Assembly: GCA_963920665.1 (NCBI GenBank)
Contig: OY987264.1
Span: 20,812,906 to 20,876,905 of the forward strand
DNA length: 64,000 nt
Reading direction: 5' to 3'
DNA from: Straminergon stramineum
Taxonomy: Eukaryota > Streptophyta > Bryopsida > Hypnales > Calliergonaceae
In this document: one piece after another, positions 1-11,254 of the stretch
How the letters are laid out: every line of letters starts with the position of its first letter
How positions within the stretch are numbered: position 1 is the first letter of the stretch
The notes under the pieces: model-generated
What the model was told of the DNA's origin: nothing
What the model saw: the letters and a program-made list of their open reading frames with translations, nothing else
Database searches by the model: none
Made by a program: the position numbers and the translations under genes

Positions 1-1403
1 GGGTCACTTTAGAATCAATACAAAATACAAGAGAGAGTCTAAACTTCCTAAAAGAACTCAACAAGGTTAGTACAAACATCTAAGACAAGCTCCAAGGCTC
101 CCAAAAAAAGCCACAACAAGAATATAAGAAAATACACAATGTTGGGGGGCCCCCAAGACCTCCACACGTGCCTCCATAAGCTCAAACAACAACAACAATG
201 ACACAAATGGCCCAAAAACATTGTTCAAGTTTTTTTTGACTAAAATGCCAAATATTCCAACATAAATTAGACCCAATGGACTCAAATACAACAAATAGGG
301 GTGGTGAAAGAGAGAATTGGATGCCCTTTAATACTCTTCTCCAAGCACCCACCTCTTCTCATTTTCCAAAGGTAACCTTATCACTTGGGATTTTCACCTA
401 AATTTGTTAATTTTGACTTCTATGCTTGATTAAAAATCTAACTTTGGGAGAACAACTCCAAATCAAAAAAAGATTGAACCTTTGACTTCATAAGTCCATT
501 TTCAATCTCTTTGAATCTCCACTTCTTTTTTTCACTCCAAAATCTCATCAAAACTTAGTGCCAATTTAAACCCAAAATCAACTAAAAATCCAACTTTTGG
601 AGTTTGGCTTTTTTGTAAAAAGTAACTAGACAAGGCTTTTTATTAGGTATGGGGGAGTCAGAAAAGACCTATCTTTGACCTCATTCCACTTTTGCATGCT
701 CTCGATATGTTGGTCAATTGCACCATAATCTTTTATTTTTGTCAATTATCAGGGAATCTTGCCAGTTCGGGCATCTCTAGCTATTGAAATTTCTTGAACT
801 TGTTGAAGAATTTTATTAATATAAAAGAAGATAGTGTAATTTTTAGTGAGATTTTACTGCTACTTGGGTAATTTTTAGGAATTTCCCATTGTAGGTTTTT
901 ATGGTTGACTGTGCAGAAGAACATCTTCTAATTATCAAAAAATTCCAAAACTTTTTGTGGAACCTCTTATGGAATTCTACAAAACATATATAGTCTCATA
1001 TTATTACTCTACACATTCTTATAGGGGGGATAAAATCTTGCCTTCTGATTAAAACACTAATAATTAGGGAATCTTTCATAACGAAGGAAATATGGGCAAG
1101 TCGATTTAGCCGTTGAGTTTCGTGCCTGGTTTCTACTTTAGGTCTCCATCCTTTGGCAATGGATTCCCTCCATTGATCCATCTTGAGATAATTAATTCAT
1201 GTAGGCCAACAATTAGAGTTCCACTATTTCGTTGATGGGATGGGGAAATTAAACCTATCTCCAAGAATCGACCTAAGGATCTCATTAGGATTTCCTTGAC
1301 CAATTTTGGCCTTAATTTGTCACATGCATTTGTAGGCTAAGACTATTTTGACAATATCACTCAATCTTTCTAACTTCTACCAATTGTTGGGTTCTAACCC
1401 AAT

Positions 1404-2377
1404 GGTGCTAATATGTGAGCCCATAAATGCAAGCTTGTGAGCATTGAGCCTACATCATAGGTACCTATAATATAGATACCACACACTATAGAAGGTGTGT
1501 GTATCATAAACACCTATAATATGGATAAGGGTCATTGTGAGAAACACCATGTGTTTTTTGTAGCAATTTGGCAAAATCTAGATTTTAGACATGAAGTACT
1601 ATGAGTACTAAGTAGCAGAACCATCACAACCACAGATTGAAAAAATCAACAGCTCAAAGTACCAATGCAAGTACTATGGACTACTTGTGAGTACCAAAAC
1701 TGTATTGTGAGAAAAAAAGACAAATTGTCACAGAAAATAGATCCAATGAGGTATAAATTAATAATAAATATAAAATCATGAACAAAAAACCAAAAAATTG
1801 TCCATTTGTGAGGACTTGATGGTGATCAAATTTTACCAAAAAAATGAAGTTGAAACCATCTTCAATGTTCATAAATGCTTATGCAAGGGAGCTCTATTTG
1901 CATGGGCCTAGAGGACATAAAATAATATATTTTTAGATGCCCCTTAGTAGACATGTGCCCACCTAGTGTGGAAATAGACCACCAAAATTTCAAGTCTAGA
2001 TGATTCAATTTGGGTACTTTGAACATAGTGAAAACTCCTAAATCTCAAAGCGTGACAAATTAACAAAATTAAATTTTAAATATAAAATGATTTTTTCAAA
2101 TTTCTAAAAAATAAAATATCTGATTATCATCAAGTTAGACATCTCTTCTAGAATTTTTTTTGTTCATTGGACTTGTGCTTCAAAAGTTAGAGTCAGTGAT
2201 AACAACATCACTCCAATTGTGATGGAGAATAGGACTGGTGTTTCTTGCAATGACCCATATTTGTAACATATATATCCTATAATCATAGACAATCTCTATG
2301 GTATAGACACCTATAACATAGGTGTGTAGTATTATAGGCTCATGAGCTCATACTCCTATACTCACATAATAGTAACC
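1404..2377. mobile_element. Palindromic MITE, split in two by a nested insertion
   Basis: The halves 1404-1528 and 2257-2377 together (246 bp) match the uninterrupted copy at 41633-41874 (242 bp). The ends are inverted: GGTGCTAATATGTGAG on the left and the reverse complement of CTCACATAATAGTAACC on the right. The interior has short palindromes around 'taggtacctat' and 'cctataacatagg'. It is non-coding. A clean target-site duplication is not visible, so the superfamily is undetermined. Confidence 0.75.
1529..2256. mobile_element. 728-bp DNA element with about 21-bp terminal inverted repeats, nested in the MITE
   Basis: The left end is GGGTCATTGTGAGAAACACC. The right end read in reverse is GGGTCATTGCAAGAAACACC, a near-perfect TIR pair. 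The empty site is the MITE copy at 41633-41874, where 'atatgg' runs straight into 'tatttgtaac'. The interior holds no transposase-like frame. It shares its TIR with the element at 4678-5431. Target duplication is unclear (perhaps 3 bp), so superfamily assignment is open. Confidence 0.7.
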
Positions 2378-2561
2378 CTTGGTTCCAATCTATATACAAG
2401 TGGTTATTTGGGATATTCTAGGTATAAAACTCTATTTAGACCAAATGCTATATTAGCATGTAACATACCTTTTGGGAGGGCTTTGTATGTAAAACTACAC
2501 TCAAAACTGTAAAATACAAAAAAAACACAATGAGTCCCTGATGACAAATTGGGGGCTCACA

Positions 2562-3425
2562 TAAGGCTTGTGGCAAGTAGTATTCCACCTGCCCTAATTA
2601 GGAGTATTGAATCACTTGTAAATAACTACTCCCATATTCCAAAAGTGTCGCTTCTGTACTCCAATAATATCCATTAGCACATTTGTGAAGAAGTGACAAA
2701 TTTATATTTCTTTCATAGGTATAATAGAACCTTCCAAAAAATGGTGTATACAATCACATTGCAAAATTAGGTTAGTATACTTTTATTTTATTATTTTTTG
2801 CAAAATAAACTTAAGGTTTATGAATACTAAAGAAATATGAAATATTTTCATTTGTCATATATAAATAGGATGAGTACTAAATTTAAATCATTTCAAAAAC
2901 CAAGGCGTTGCTTAATACGTACAAAAAACTAGTTATGATCACATGCAAAGCCATTTATTAAATCTTTTTTATAATTCATAACTAACAATAATTAGATGAT
3001 GTATAATTAAATCTTCTAAATTTTGACAACCTAAAATCGGTTGTTTTTACAACAAAAATGTCACATCTGGTTGACATCAATGAAGAGTTATTTTCCATCT
3101 ACTATAATAATATCTACTTGTCGAGTCAACAAAACAATATCTCTAGTACCAATTCAAGAATAAAAAATTGCTTTGTGGTATTTTATTTATAATGTTGAAG
3201 AATGGCAAAATGGAAGTGATGTAAAGGAAAAGTGGCATGTCTTCCCACATATCAAATACCACGATAACAATTTCCACTTGTAGAGTCAACAAAACAATAC
3301 CTCTAGTACTAGTTCAAGAATAAGAGATTAATTTATGGTATTTTAACTCTAATGTTGAAGAATGGTTGAATTGAAGTGGTGTAAGGGAAGAGTGGCCAAT
3401 CTTCCCACTTATTGAATATAACAAA
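2562..3425 (+). repeat. Dispersed repeat 'R', inverted copy at 35.4-36.0 kb
   Basis: Bases 2580-3290 match the reverse complement of about 35370-36010; for example, the segments around 'ctactcccatattcc', 'tttgtcatatataaatagg' and 'acaaaaatgtcacatctgg'. A shorter inverted piece is at 30200-30420. Within the repeat, 3110-3250 and 3270-3420 are two diverged tandem copies sharing 'gagtcaacaaaacaatatctctagt' in shortened form. No coding frame is seen. Confidence 0.6.
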
Positions 3426-4677
3426 TTAATAATGAGATGACATGCCCTCTACTCTTTGTCATAATATCTTTGCATTAGAAGTGATACAAATGATCAATTC
3501 ATCTTTGTATACAATGATGAGATGGTGTGACCTCTAATTTTAGTCTCAATTTTTTGCATTAGAAGTAATGCAACCTATCAATTCATCCTATTAAAACAAT
3601 ACAACATGTGTACCCTAAATGTGTGTTGTATATAGACTCCATAATATAAGTTTGTCATTGTTGAGTGTAGTAATAAGTCTACCAACTTCCAACAACAAAG
3701 TCATTTATTGTAAAGCATGTTAGAGAGACAAATGTGGCAAAAATAATTCCATTTCCTTATATAGTTTGATCTAATTACAAAAAATGAAAAAGTCACATGT
3801 AATCATTAAGAAGATGATAAATACCCTCTACTAATCATTAAGGAGATAGGTACTAGCTACAAATGTGTAGGAAAGGGTATTTATGTTTTATATGTGGAAG
3901 ATGAGTATTCTATTCATGTTTCATTTTTGTTCATGTGTTTGAATATGTGTAAGTGGAAAAAATCTTACATATGTTATGTTTTATGTTTGAAAATGTTTTT
4001 TGGGGGGTATATATATTTTGTATTTAAATATGAGTAAAAGGAAATTTTAATTTTTTCTTATTTTTGGTTTAAACATTTTTAAAGGAGATTCAACTATATT
4101 TTTTAGTAATTGCATGTGGGGGTTTGTATGGTATTATTCACTAAATTGAGGGAATTTAGGATTGTACAATATTATGGCTTTGAATTCACTTATTAGCATA
4201 GTATGTATTTTTCTAAAATCCAAAATTTTTGATTTGGTTTAGAGAGCATATAGCAATGATATAATGAAAATGAAGTGAACCAACTTTTAAAATTAGGTAC
4301 ATGTTGATAATAGATTAGAATCTTAGTTTGTCAAAATTATTGTATCTTGAAGATTTTGAGTATCAAAAATTTCATTCTAATAACACTTTGAGCAATTTAT
4401 AATCAAACTTTGAAAGTAAATGTAATACATGTTTGATTTTCTTGTTGAATCTTTTAAAACAATCCTACATGCAAAAAAAATTGAAAATATATAAACAATT
4501 CAATGATACCAAACATAACACCTTTTTAAAATGTAAAATACTCATAAAAATTTGAGCATTTTTTTTCTTCACATATTATTCTATAAATTATAAAATTTTG
4601 TAGTTCAAAATTTTATGCACAACACTATTTCACCTTCCATATAGGCGTTTGTAAGTGCACCTTTCTATTGTGATCAT
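3426..4677. other. AT-rich intergenic DNA
   Basis: There is no open frame, RNA gene or clear repeat boundary. The stretch has A/T runs and scattered stops on both strands, and is probably old decayed repeat. Confidence 0.5.
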
Positions 4678-5431
4678 GGGTGATTGCAAGAAACACTTGT
4701 CCTACTTATAGTTCCATTTGCCTTGGATAGGAGAGGCTTTTTGTTCATAACTTTTGTATCACATGTCAATTTTATATGAAATTTGAAATGAAGGTACATG
4801 TAGAAGTTCTACATATTGGGTATTTTTTAATTTAAAAAAATCATTTGACCATTTTTAAACAAATTCCAATTGGATGTCTACCTTTACCATTTTGGGGGCT
4901 CCAATTCTATTTATGACCTAGAAATGTGAATTTGAAGCTCAAAATCTTGGATAGAAGGACTTCTATTACAATTTCATAAGTACAAGAAGATATTTTTAGA
5001 AAATAGTAAATTGTCCACCTTTCACATGTGGTCAAAGTGCACTACCTTTGTACAAGTGCAAAGAACACAATTTTTTTACCAAAGATGAAAATGGACGAAT
5101 AGGAACTAGGAACATTTTCTACTTAGAAAAAATGGCCTTTTTCATTTTATCTTTTTGAATATTATGAATATTTTTAAAAAATCAAACATCGAAGTGTCTA
5201 TTTTCTTGGTATTTTCCATTGTGATTTTTTGTAAATATCTTTTAGAGATAAATATTTCTTGGTCTATATTTTCAAAGACATGTGTCACTTCATATTAATA
5301 TTTTCAATATTTTGATATGTCATTATCCATACTTTCTTTCATTTCTAAAAAATTATTTCAAAAGTCACTATATTCACTAAAATAGACCATTTTGAGAAAA
5401 AACTTACAAGTATTTTTTGCAATGACCCTAA
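4678..5431. mobile_element. 754-bp TIR element, related ends to 1529-2256
   Basis: The left end GGGTGATTGCAAGAAACACT pairs with the right end read in reverse, GGGTCATTGCAAAAAATACT; the next bases TTGT also agree. The TIR matches that of the 728-bp element and the length is similar, but the interiors do not visibly align. No protein-coding frame is seen. The target duplication is not clear. Confidence 0.5.
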
Positions 5432-8400
5432 GTTCCTAACACACCATTTTGTATACTTAGATTTATGTTACATTCATTTAATTTTTAACCTCTTTTTTGG
5501 TCATTGTAACTTGGGTAGAAGACATCCATCTACTTCAAATATCTCTATTTCTTTGATAATTTCTAATACTAGTTTCTGTCTATAATTTTCAAAAAAAATT
5601 TAATAAATGAAATTTTTTTATGCATTGGGACACAAGAGTTGGTGAAGTTTACCATGAAAATATTGATATGGAGTGACACATTTTCTTTTAGAAGCATATG
5701 AAGTAATGTTTGTATAGTAAGTCCATGTGAAGTAACAATAACTACATTGGCAGTGTTATTTGTATAGTAATAGTATGCAAAGTAAAGTTCTTTTAGTAAT
5801 TATAATGTGAAGTGAAGTTCAACTATTCTAACCATACAAATTTCATGAAAATGATATTTATTTGCAGTATTTGTTTTATTGATCTCTAGTTCTCTGATGG
5901 TCATTATATATTATGTAAAGTTTGGATATGGTAACATGAAATTATGGACCGATAAATAATTTTCTTCTCCATATATATGATCCCTTTACAAAGTGTATCA
6001 TGCAGGTATAGTGTTGGTCTAAAATAGATCCATCTCATAGAAATCTTATTGCAATCCTCATTTTCTAATTTACATCCTTCATTGCTCTACTATTCACCTT
6101 TCTTTATTGTAGAGGCTAGTACAAGTTTGAATTGAAATGCTTTGCTTCTTATCCTCCAATTGTTCTTTGAAAATGACAAAGAAGAGAAAGATATTGATGA
6201 CAATATAAAAAAGTACTTGAAAATATAGCAAGTAGTTCCAAGATTCATGTTGGGAAAAGGCAAAGAAGTTGGCTACACAAGAATTGATTGTGGTGATGGC
6301 AAAACAAGTTACAAAGCTTGTGGAAACTATGAAGGATTTTGAAGCTATAAAATTGACTATTTTGCAAGGAATGTTTGCTATAATGAATGAATTGGTAAAA
6401 ATTTTATAGAATTTATAGTTTAGAAAATATATTCATTAGCATTATAAATTATAGTTTTCACAATAAGCAGGATTATTAGTATACACTTGTAATCATGAGG
6501 TTACCTTTGGTTATAAGTGAAGTGTATGATAGCATGTGTCCAAGAATTAAATATGTTCATGTAGTGTGAAATTTTTACACCAATTTTGGAGATGCATGAT
6601 TTATAGCTTGTGGAAATTTCAAAGGCAACAACTTTAGTCTAGTGACTCATTCAAAAACTTGCATTGTATATGAAAGATGTGTGAATCCAAGAACAATCCA
6701 TTTAACATCAGAAAAATTTCCTAAAGTCAAACTTCACAATTTTCTACAAAACCCAACTTCCAACCATCTTCAAAATGATGAAAGAAAATAGAAAAAAATA
6801 CCATTATTTATGAAAAAGAATCATTGAAAATAAAATATTTAACCCAAAATATGGAACAATAACATGGAAGAAAAATGAAAATGTAATTATATTAATTAAC
6901 AAAAATATTATTCACATAAGTTTCCTAGCAAGTGAAAGTCCTAAACATCATTCAATACTATAGTGTAAAGTTTAGCTAGACTTTGAGGAAGGCAATCCAA
7001 TAAGAATACAACCTTGGTCTTAAACCATATTATTGAGCCACTTTCTGTAGAATAGTGATTTTGCTATGGCATCTTGATACATACACAATTCCTTTCTAGT
7101 CAAGGATGGAGTTGAATTCCAACGAAGAATTTCAACCTTTTTTAATTACAATTGAGGAATTCAAAAGGCATTATTGTTATGTTTTGATCTTCCAACAACA
7201 TCCATATTTGATGCAACAAGAACTTCAAATGATGTAGACATGCATCTTTGAAGCTCATTTTGAGCCTCATTAATCCTAGATACATAAAATGTGTCATTAT
7301 GCAATATAGTCAAATTATGAAATTTTAAGCATGTTGTAACTTAAGTTGGTACATTCTACAATTGACAATCTATTCGTTTGAAAAGTATCCTCCATTGCAA
7401 TTTCAAATTTTCAAATGTATACTCAACACAAATTCAAGAAGTGAACTAGATTGAATAGAATTCATATGTGCTTGTTCTTGATTGAATCGATCCTTGTTAC
7501 TAATATATGGTGTAAACATCCAAAGACAAGGTTGATATACACATCATCTAGTAGAACATATGGATTTACATGTCCTCTCATACAATATTTCATTCCTATG
7601 GTGTCCAAAAACCAAATGGCTTGGTAATGGCTATTTTGATATTCTCACCTTCATTCTCTCCATACAAGATTTTTAAAAATCTTTGAGGAGATTGCAAAAA
7701 TTGACTCTTTTCCTTATCATTCATCGTCATTCATTATCATTATTCATTAGGGTTTCCAAATAAAAACCCAAAGCCTATCATGAATAATTCCTCAACAAAT
7801 TTAGAATCCTAAGTCTGAAACCTCACTTTCGTTAATATATCGCACAAAATTTTCACCCCAACTTTTTCACCAATTACTTGATTGGTCCTTCAAAATAATC
7901 CGAATACATTTTTAATCAAAATCAATGACAAGAACTCTAGAAATGACAACAAAATGGTGGTTGATCTCCTCAAGGGCTTATTTAGAGAAAGTTGTGGTGA
8001 TGGTTTTTGATATCACATCTACAAAATACATATCCCGTCTGGCCTACAACAACAAAATCAACATCGAAGTAAATAGGAGACTCAAAAATACTATAATCAA
8101 TTTCTTTCAACATGCATTACACAAACTAAGACTCTATTGTTCCATCCCTGGACAATATAAGGTAACTACTCCTAATTGCCACCATTACTAAAAAGTAATC
8201 TATATAGATTGTTGATTGAAATGTACACGTGTCTCAACATGAGAGCTAAGTATTGATTTGGATATGTGCCATGAATCAATACTTTGAAATTAATTCGAAT
8301 GGTGTCCAAAAAATAAATGCTAATATTCATTAGAATATATCCTCTCTCACTTCCCATTAAGACCTTTTAAGGTAGTCTAACAATAAGAATCATGCTCAAA

Positions 8401-8685
8401 TGCATATTTTGACTATTGTAGGTATACATACTTTTACAAACATTTGTTTCACATCTCTAATTCAATGTATTGTAGTTCTTACAAAACATGCCATTCATTA
8501 CAAGAATAGTCCGAGCTCAATATTATGTATGATTGGCTCTCAAAGCAACTTGATCAACCTCTAATTTGAAATGAGTTGTAGAAAGTAATTAAACTTAAGA
8601 TCCTAAATAGAACAAACCATGCCAATTAACCAAGAGGAGCATTATATGCAACTTGCATTATACTAATTGTCATTCTAAAAATTCG
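5432..8685. other. AT-rich intergenic DNA with a small local duplication
   Basis: No gene is recognised. Open frames here are short and unlike known proteins. Segments at about 8450-8520 and 8725-8795 are a diverged direct duplication ('gtagttcttacaaaacatgc' against 'atagttcctacaaaatatgc'). A CATT-rich microsatellite-like patch lies near 7720-7755. Confidence 0.45.
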
Positions 8686-8863
8686 GTCCCCAAACAATAT
8701 AACAAACACATGCATAGAAGTTTCACAATCCTAATTACAATATACTATAGTTCCTACAAAATATGCTATGCATCATAAGAGACTCTACCAAAGCACTAAC
8801 ATATCTTATTAGTTGGAGATTTAACTCAATTGAATCAAGAAAAATTGGCTTTTGGACCAACTT
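8686..8863 (+). repeat. Left copy of a 178-bp exact direct repeat flanking the Gypsy block
   Basis: The sequence from 'gtccccaaac' to 'ttggaccaactt' is repeated base for base at 16012-16189. Here it ends directly at the LTR start TGTCATGACC (8864). In the right copy it runs on into unique 'gatccaactc'. At 178 bp it is far too long for a target-site duplication. Confidence 0.9.
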
Positions 8864-9932
8864 TGTCATGACCCTTGTCACAACTCTTTGATGGATGAAT
8901 GCATTGATGGATGAGATAAGTTTGATGATTGCGTCATGACTTTCATGTCATGACCTTTGATGGATCAATGCATTGATGGATAACTAATCCATGATGAAAT
9001 GTGCACTAGTGGACAAGCAGAGATTGCGTGGAGATAGATTTCTCCAAATGGTGGATTTGTGTACTGGAGTCAAACAACTCCAATTGGATGACAAGGACAC
9101 TGGATTGCTTGGAGATAGATATCTCCAAATGATGGATTTATGTAGTGGAGTTAGACAACTCCACTTGGATGACTAGTGCATTGGATTTAGACAATTCCCA
9201 AAGGATGATAAGTGTGATGGAACTTGGAGTTAGATAACTCCAAGTAGAAGATCAAGATGTGGATAAGAAATAGATTGCATGAGATATGATCTAGAGAAGT
9301 ACAACTAAGACCTTTACTTTAATGGATGGTTCTAGATGGAACCAAGAATAGAAAGCTAAAGATAGAAAAGAAGTCTTAGTCTATTTTAAAGACTAATAGT
9401 CTTTATTGATAGTCTCTAGTATATAAGAAGAGCTCGGGGGTGAGGAGACTATCTTTTGAGATTGATCTCTCTCTATGGTCGGGTGGTTTGAGTTCTTTGT
9501 AAAACATTNNNNNNNNNNNNNNNNNNNNNNNNNNNNNNNNNNNNNNNNNNNNNNNNNNNNNNNNNNNNNNNNNNNNNNNNNNNNNNNNNNNNNNNNNNNN
9601 NNNNNNNNNNNNNNNNNNNNNNNNNNNNNNNNNNNNNNNNNNNNNNNNNNNNNNNNNNNNNNNNNNNNNNNNNNNNNNNNNNNNNNNNNNNNNNNNNNNN
9701 NNNNNNNNTGGAACCAAGAATAGAAAGCTAAAGATAGAAAAGAAGTCTTAGTCTATTTTAAAGACTAATAGTCTTTATTGATAGTCTCTAGTATATAAGA
9801 AGAGCTCGGGGGTGAGGAGACTATCTTTTGAGATTGATCTCTCTCTATGGTCGGGTGGTTTGAGTTCTTTGTAAAACATTTTGTTAATGAGTATATTTTG
9901 TGACATTTCTTGGAGTCTATTGTGAGAGGTGT
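8864..9932 (+). mobile_element. Chromovirus LTR, plus orientation, interrupted by an N gap
   Basis: This copy starts TGTCATGACC and matches the reverse complement of the LTR at 14866-15568 nearly base for base. Collapsing the 172-bp overlap and the 200 Ns gives about 0.7 kb, a full LTR length. A TATA box (TATATAA) lies near 9419-9425. It stands in opposite orientation to the coding part of the element and abuts a partial minus-strand LTR at about 9939. That is not a normal insertion structure. Confidence 0.8.
9509..9708. other. Assembly gap (200 N) whose flanks overlap
   Basis: Exactly 200 Ns are present, a placeholder length. The 172 bases before the gap (9337-9508) are identical to the 172 bases after it (9709-9880), so the two contigs overlap and the gap probably represents no missing sequence. 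Frames reading through the Ns are artefacts. Confidence 0.9.
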
Positions 9933-9938
9933 GTATTG

Positions 9939-10277
9939 TTTGGGAATTGTCTAAATCCAGTGCACTAGTCATCCAAGTGGAGTTGTCTAACTCCACTACA
10001 TAAATCCATCATTTGGAGATATCTATCTCCAAGCAATCCAGTGTCCTTGTCATCCAATTGGAGTTGTTTGACTCCAGTACACAAATCCACCATTTGGAGA
10101 AATCTATCTCCACGCAATCTCTGCTTGTCCACTAGTGCACATTTCATCATGGATTAGTTATCCATCAATGCATTGATCCATCAAAGGTCATGACATGAAA
10201 GTCATGACGCAATCATCAAACTTATCTCATCCATCAATGCATTCATCCATCAAAGAGTTGTGACAAGGGTCATGACA
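9939..10277 (-). mobile_element. 3' LTR of the chromovirus, truncated
   Basis: On the minus strand the LTR starts TGTCATGACC at 10277, just after the polypurine tract. It follows the 5' LTR (14866-15568) until about 9939, where it stops and is fused head-on to the plus-strand LTR. Only about 339 of some 703 bp remain. Point differences from the right LTR are few (for example G for A near 9960), so the copy is young or the loss is an assembly fault. Confidence 0.8.
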
Positions 10278-10280
10278 CAA

Positions 10281-10290
10281 TCTCCCCCTT
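10281..10290 (-). other. Polypurine tract next to the 3' LTR
   Basis: On the minus strand AAGGGGGAGA lies three bases before TGTCATGACC, the expected place for the plus-strand priming site of an LTR retrotransposon. The same tract is at 15572-15581 next to the other LTR. Confidence 0.8.
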
Positions 10291-10294
10291 AAAA

Positions 10295-11254
10295 CTAGTC
10301 ATTGTCCTCAATGACAAAACTAGGATAATCTTTCCGAAAATCAATCTCTCTTTCCCAAGAGGCTTCATCTTCAGGATAATCCTTCCACTTTATCAAGAAT
10401 CTTCGGAATGATTTATTCCTTAGATTCTGCATATCAACTTTTAGTATCCTTTCAGGCTCTGCAAGTACTGCTCCTTCTGGAGCAACTTTAGGAAGTTCAG
10501 GCAGCACATGGCTTGGATCAGACACATATTTCCTCAACAAACTCACATGAAAAACATTGTGAATTTTCCAACTGTTAGGCAAGTTCAACTCATAAGCCAC
10601 TGGTCCTATACGCTTGATAATGTCAAATGGACCACAAAATCGAGGAGATAACTTCCTTGACTTACCAAGCTTCAATCCTGATCTTTGAGGTGTAACTTTC
10701 AAAAATACTTTATCACCTACTTCAAATTCTTGAAGACTCCTTTTCTTATCAGCATAATGTTTAGTTCTATCTTGAGCACTTTTTATACTCAATTTTAACG
10801 ATTCAATGACATCATTCATATCCCTTATCATTTGATTTACACTTTCAACCTTTGAATTAGGGGTTGATAGAGAAATCGGAGTCCTACATTCTTGACCATA
10901 CAAGGCAAAGAATGGACTAACACCAGTACTACTATGAATCGTATTGTTATAAGAGAATTGTACTAGATGTAGCCATTTATCCCAAGAATGTTGTTTCTTA
11001 CCAACATACATCCTAAGCAAATCCTCAAGAGTTCGATTAGTTCGTTCTGTTTGACCATCAGTCTCAGGGTGATACGCTATACTGAGTCGAATTTTCGTTC
11101 CACATAATTTAAACAGAGATGACCAAAATTCACTTATAAATTTACGGTCTCTATCACTTATAATCTCAGAAGGTATGCCATGATTCCCCAAAATATGTTT
11201 CATGAATAATTCAGCTACACCAGAAGCAGTGATAGTGTTAATTGTAGGAATAAA
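10295..11254 (-). pseudogene. Gypsy pol, integrase core end, GPF-like module and chromodomain
   Basis: This is the 3' part of pol, in the same frame as the reverse-transcriptase block but cut off from it by an in-frame TGA at 11255-11257. It holds the later integrase core (HGIPSEIISDRD, then DGQTERTNRTLE with the catalytic E), the basic linker, a C-terminal barrel with CGPFDIIKRIG, and a chromodomain-like tail (PERILKVD, FLIKWKDYPEDEASWE). The chromodomain places the element among the chromoviruses of Ty3/Gypsy; such domains are known to guide integration to marked chromatin. The reading ends at the stop 10295-10297, just before the polypurine tract. Confidence 0.88.

Larger units (their letters stand above)
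1..2561 (-). repeat. LTR 'X' of a non-coding retroelement, near-complete, carrying nested insertions
   Basis: On the minus strand the unit begins TGTGAGCCCCCAATTTGTCA (reverse of the bases ending at 2561). It runs to the window edge, where 'cactttagaatc' matches the end of the sister LTR at 51431. Blocks at about 540-640 and 720-960 match 51431-53036 (same strand) and 16825-18454 (opposite strand). Subtracting the inserted MITE complex 1404-2377 leaves 1587 bp, close to the 1.6 kb of the other two copies. I see no coding capacity. A degenerate TATA-like stretch lies near 327-336. Boundaries rest on comparison by eye. Confidence 0.7.

Noticed and set aside
8686..8863. Long target-site duplication of the Gypsy element
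   Set aside because: Ty3/Gypsy duplications are about 5 bp and must abut LTR ends; the right copy abuts a truncated pol.
9403..9723. Frames reading across the N gap on both strands
   Set aside because: They are made of unknown residues; the gap is an overlap artefact.
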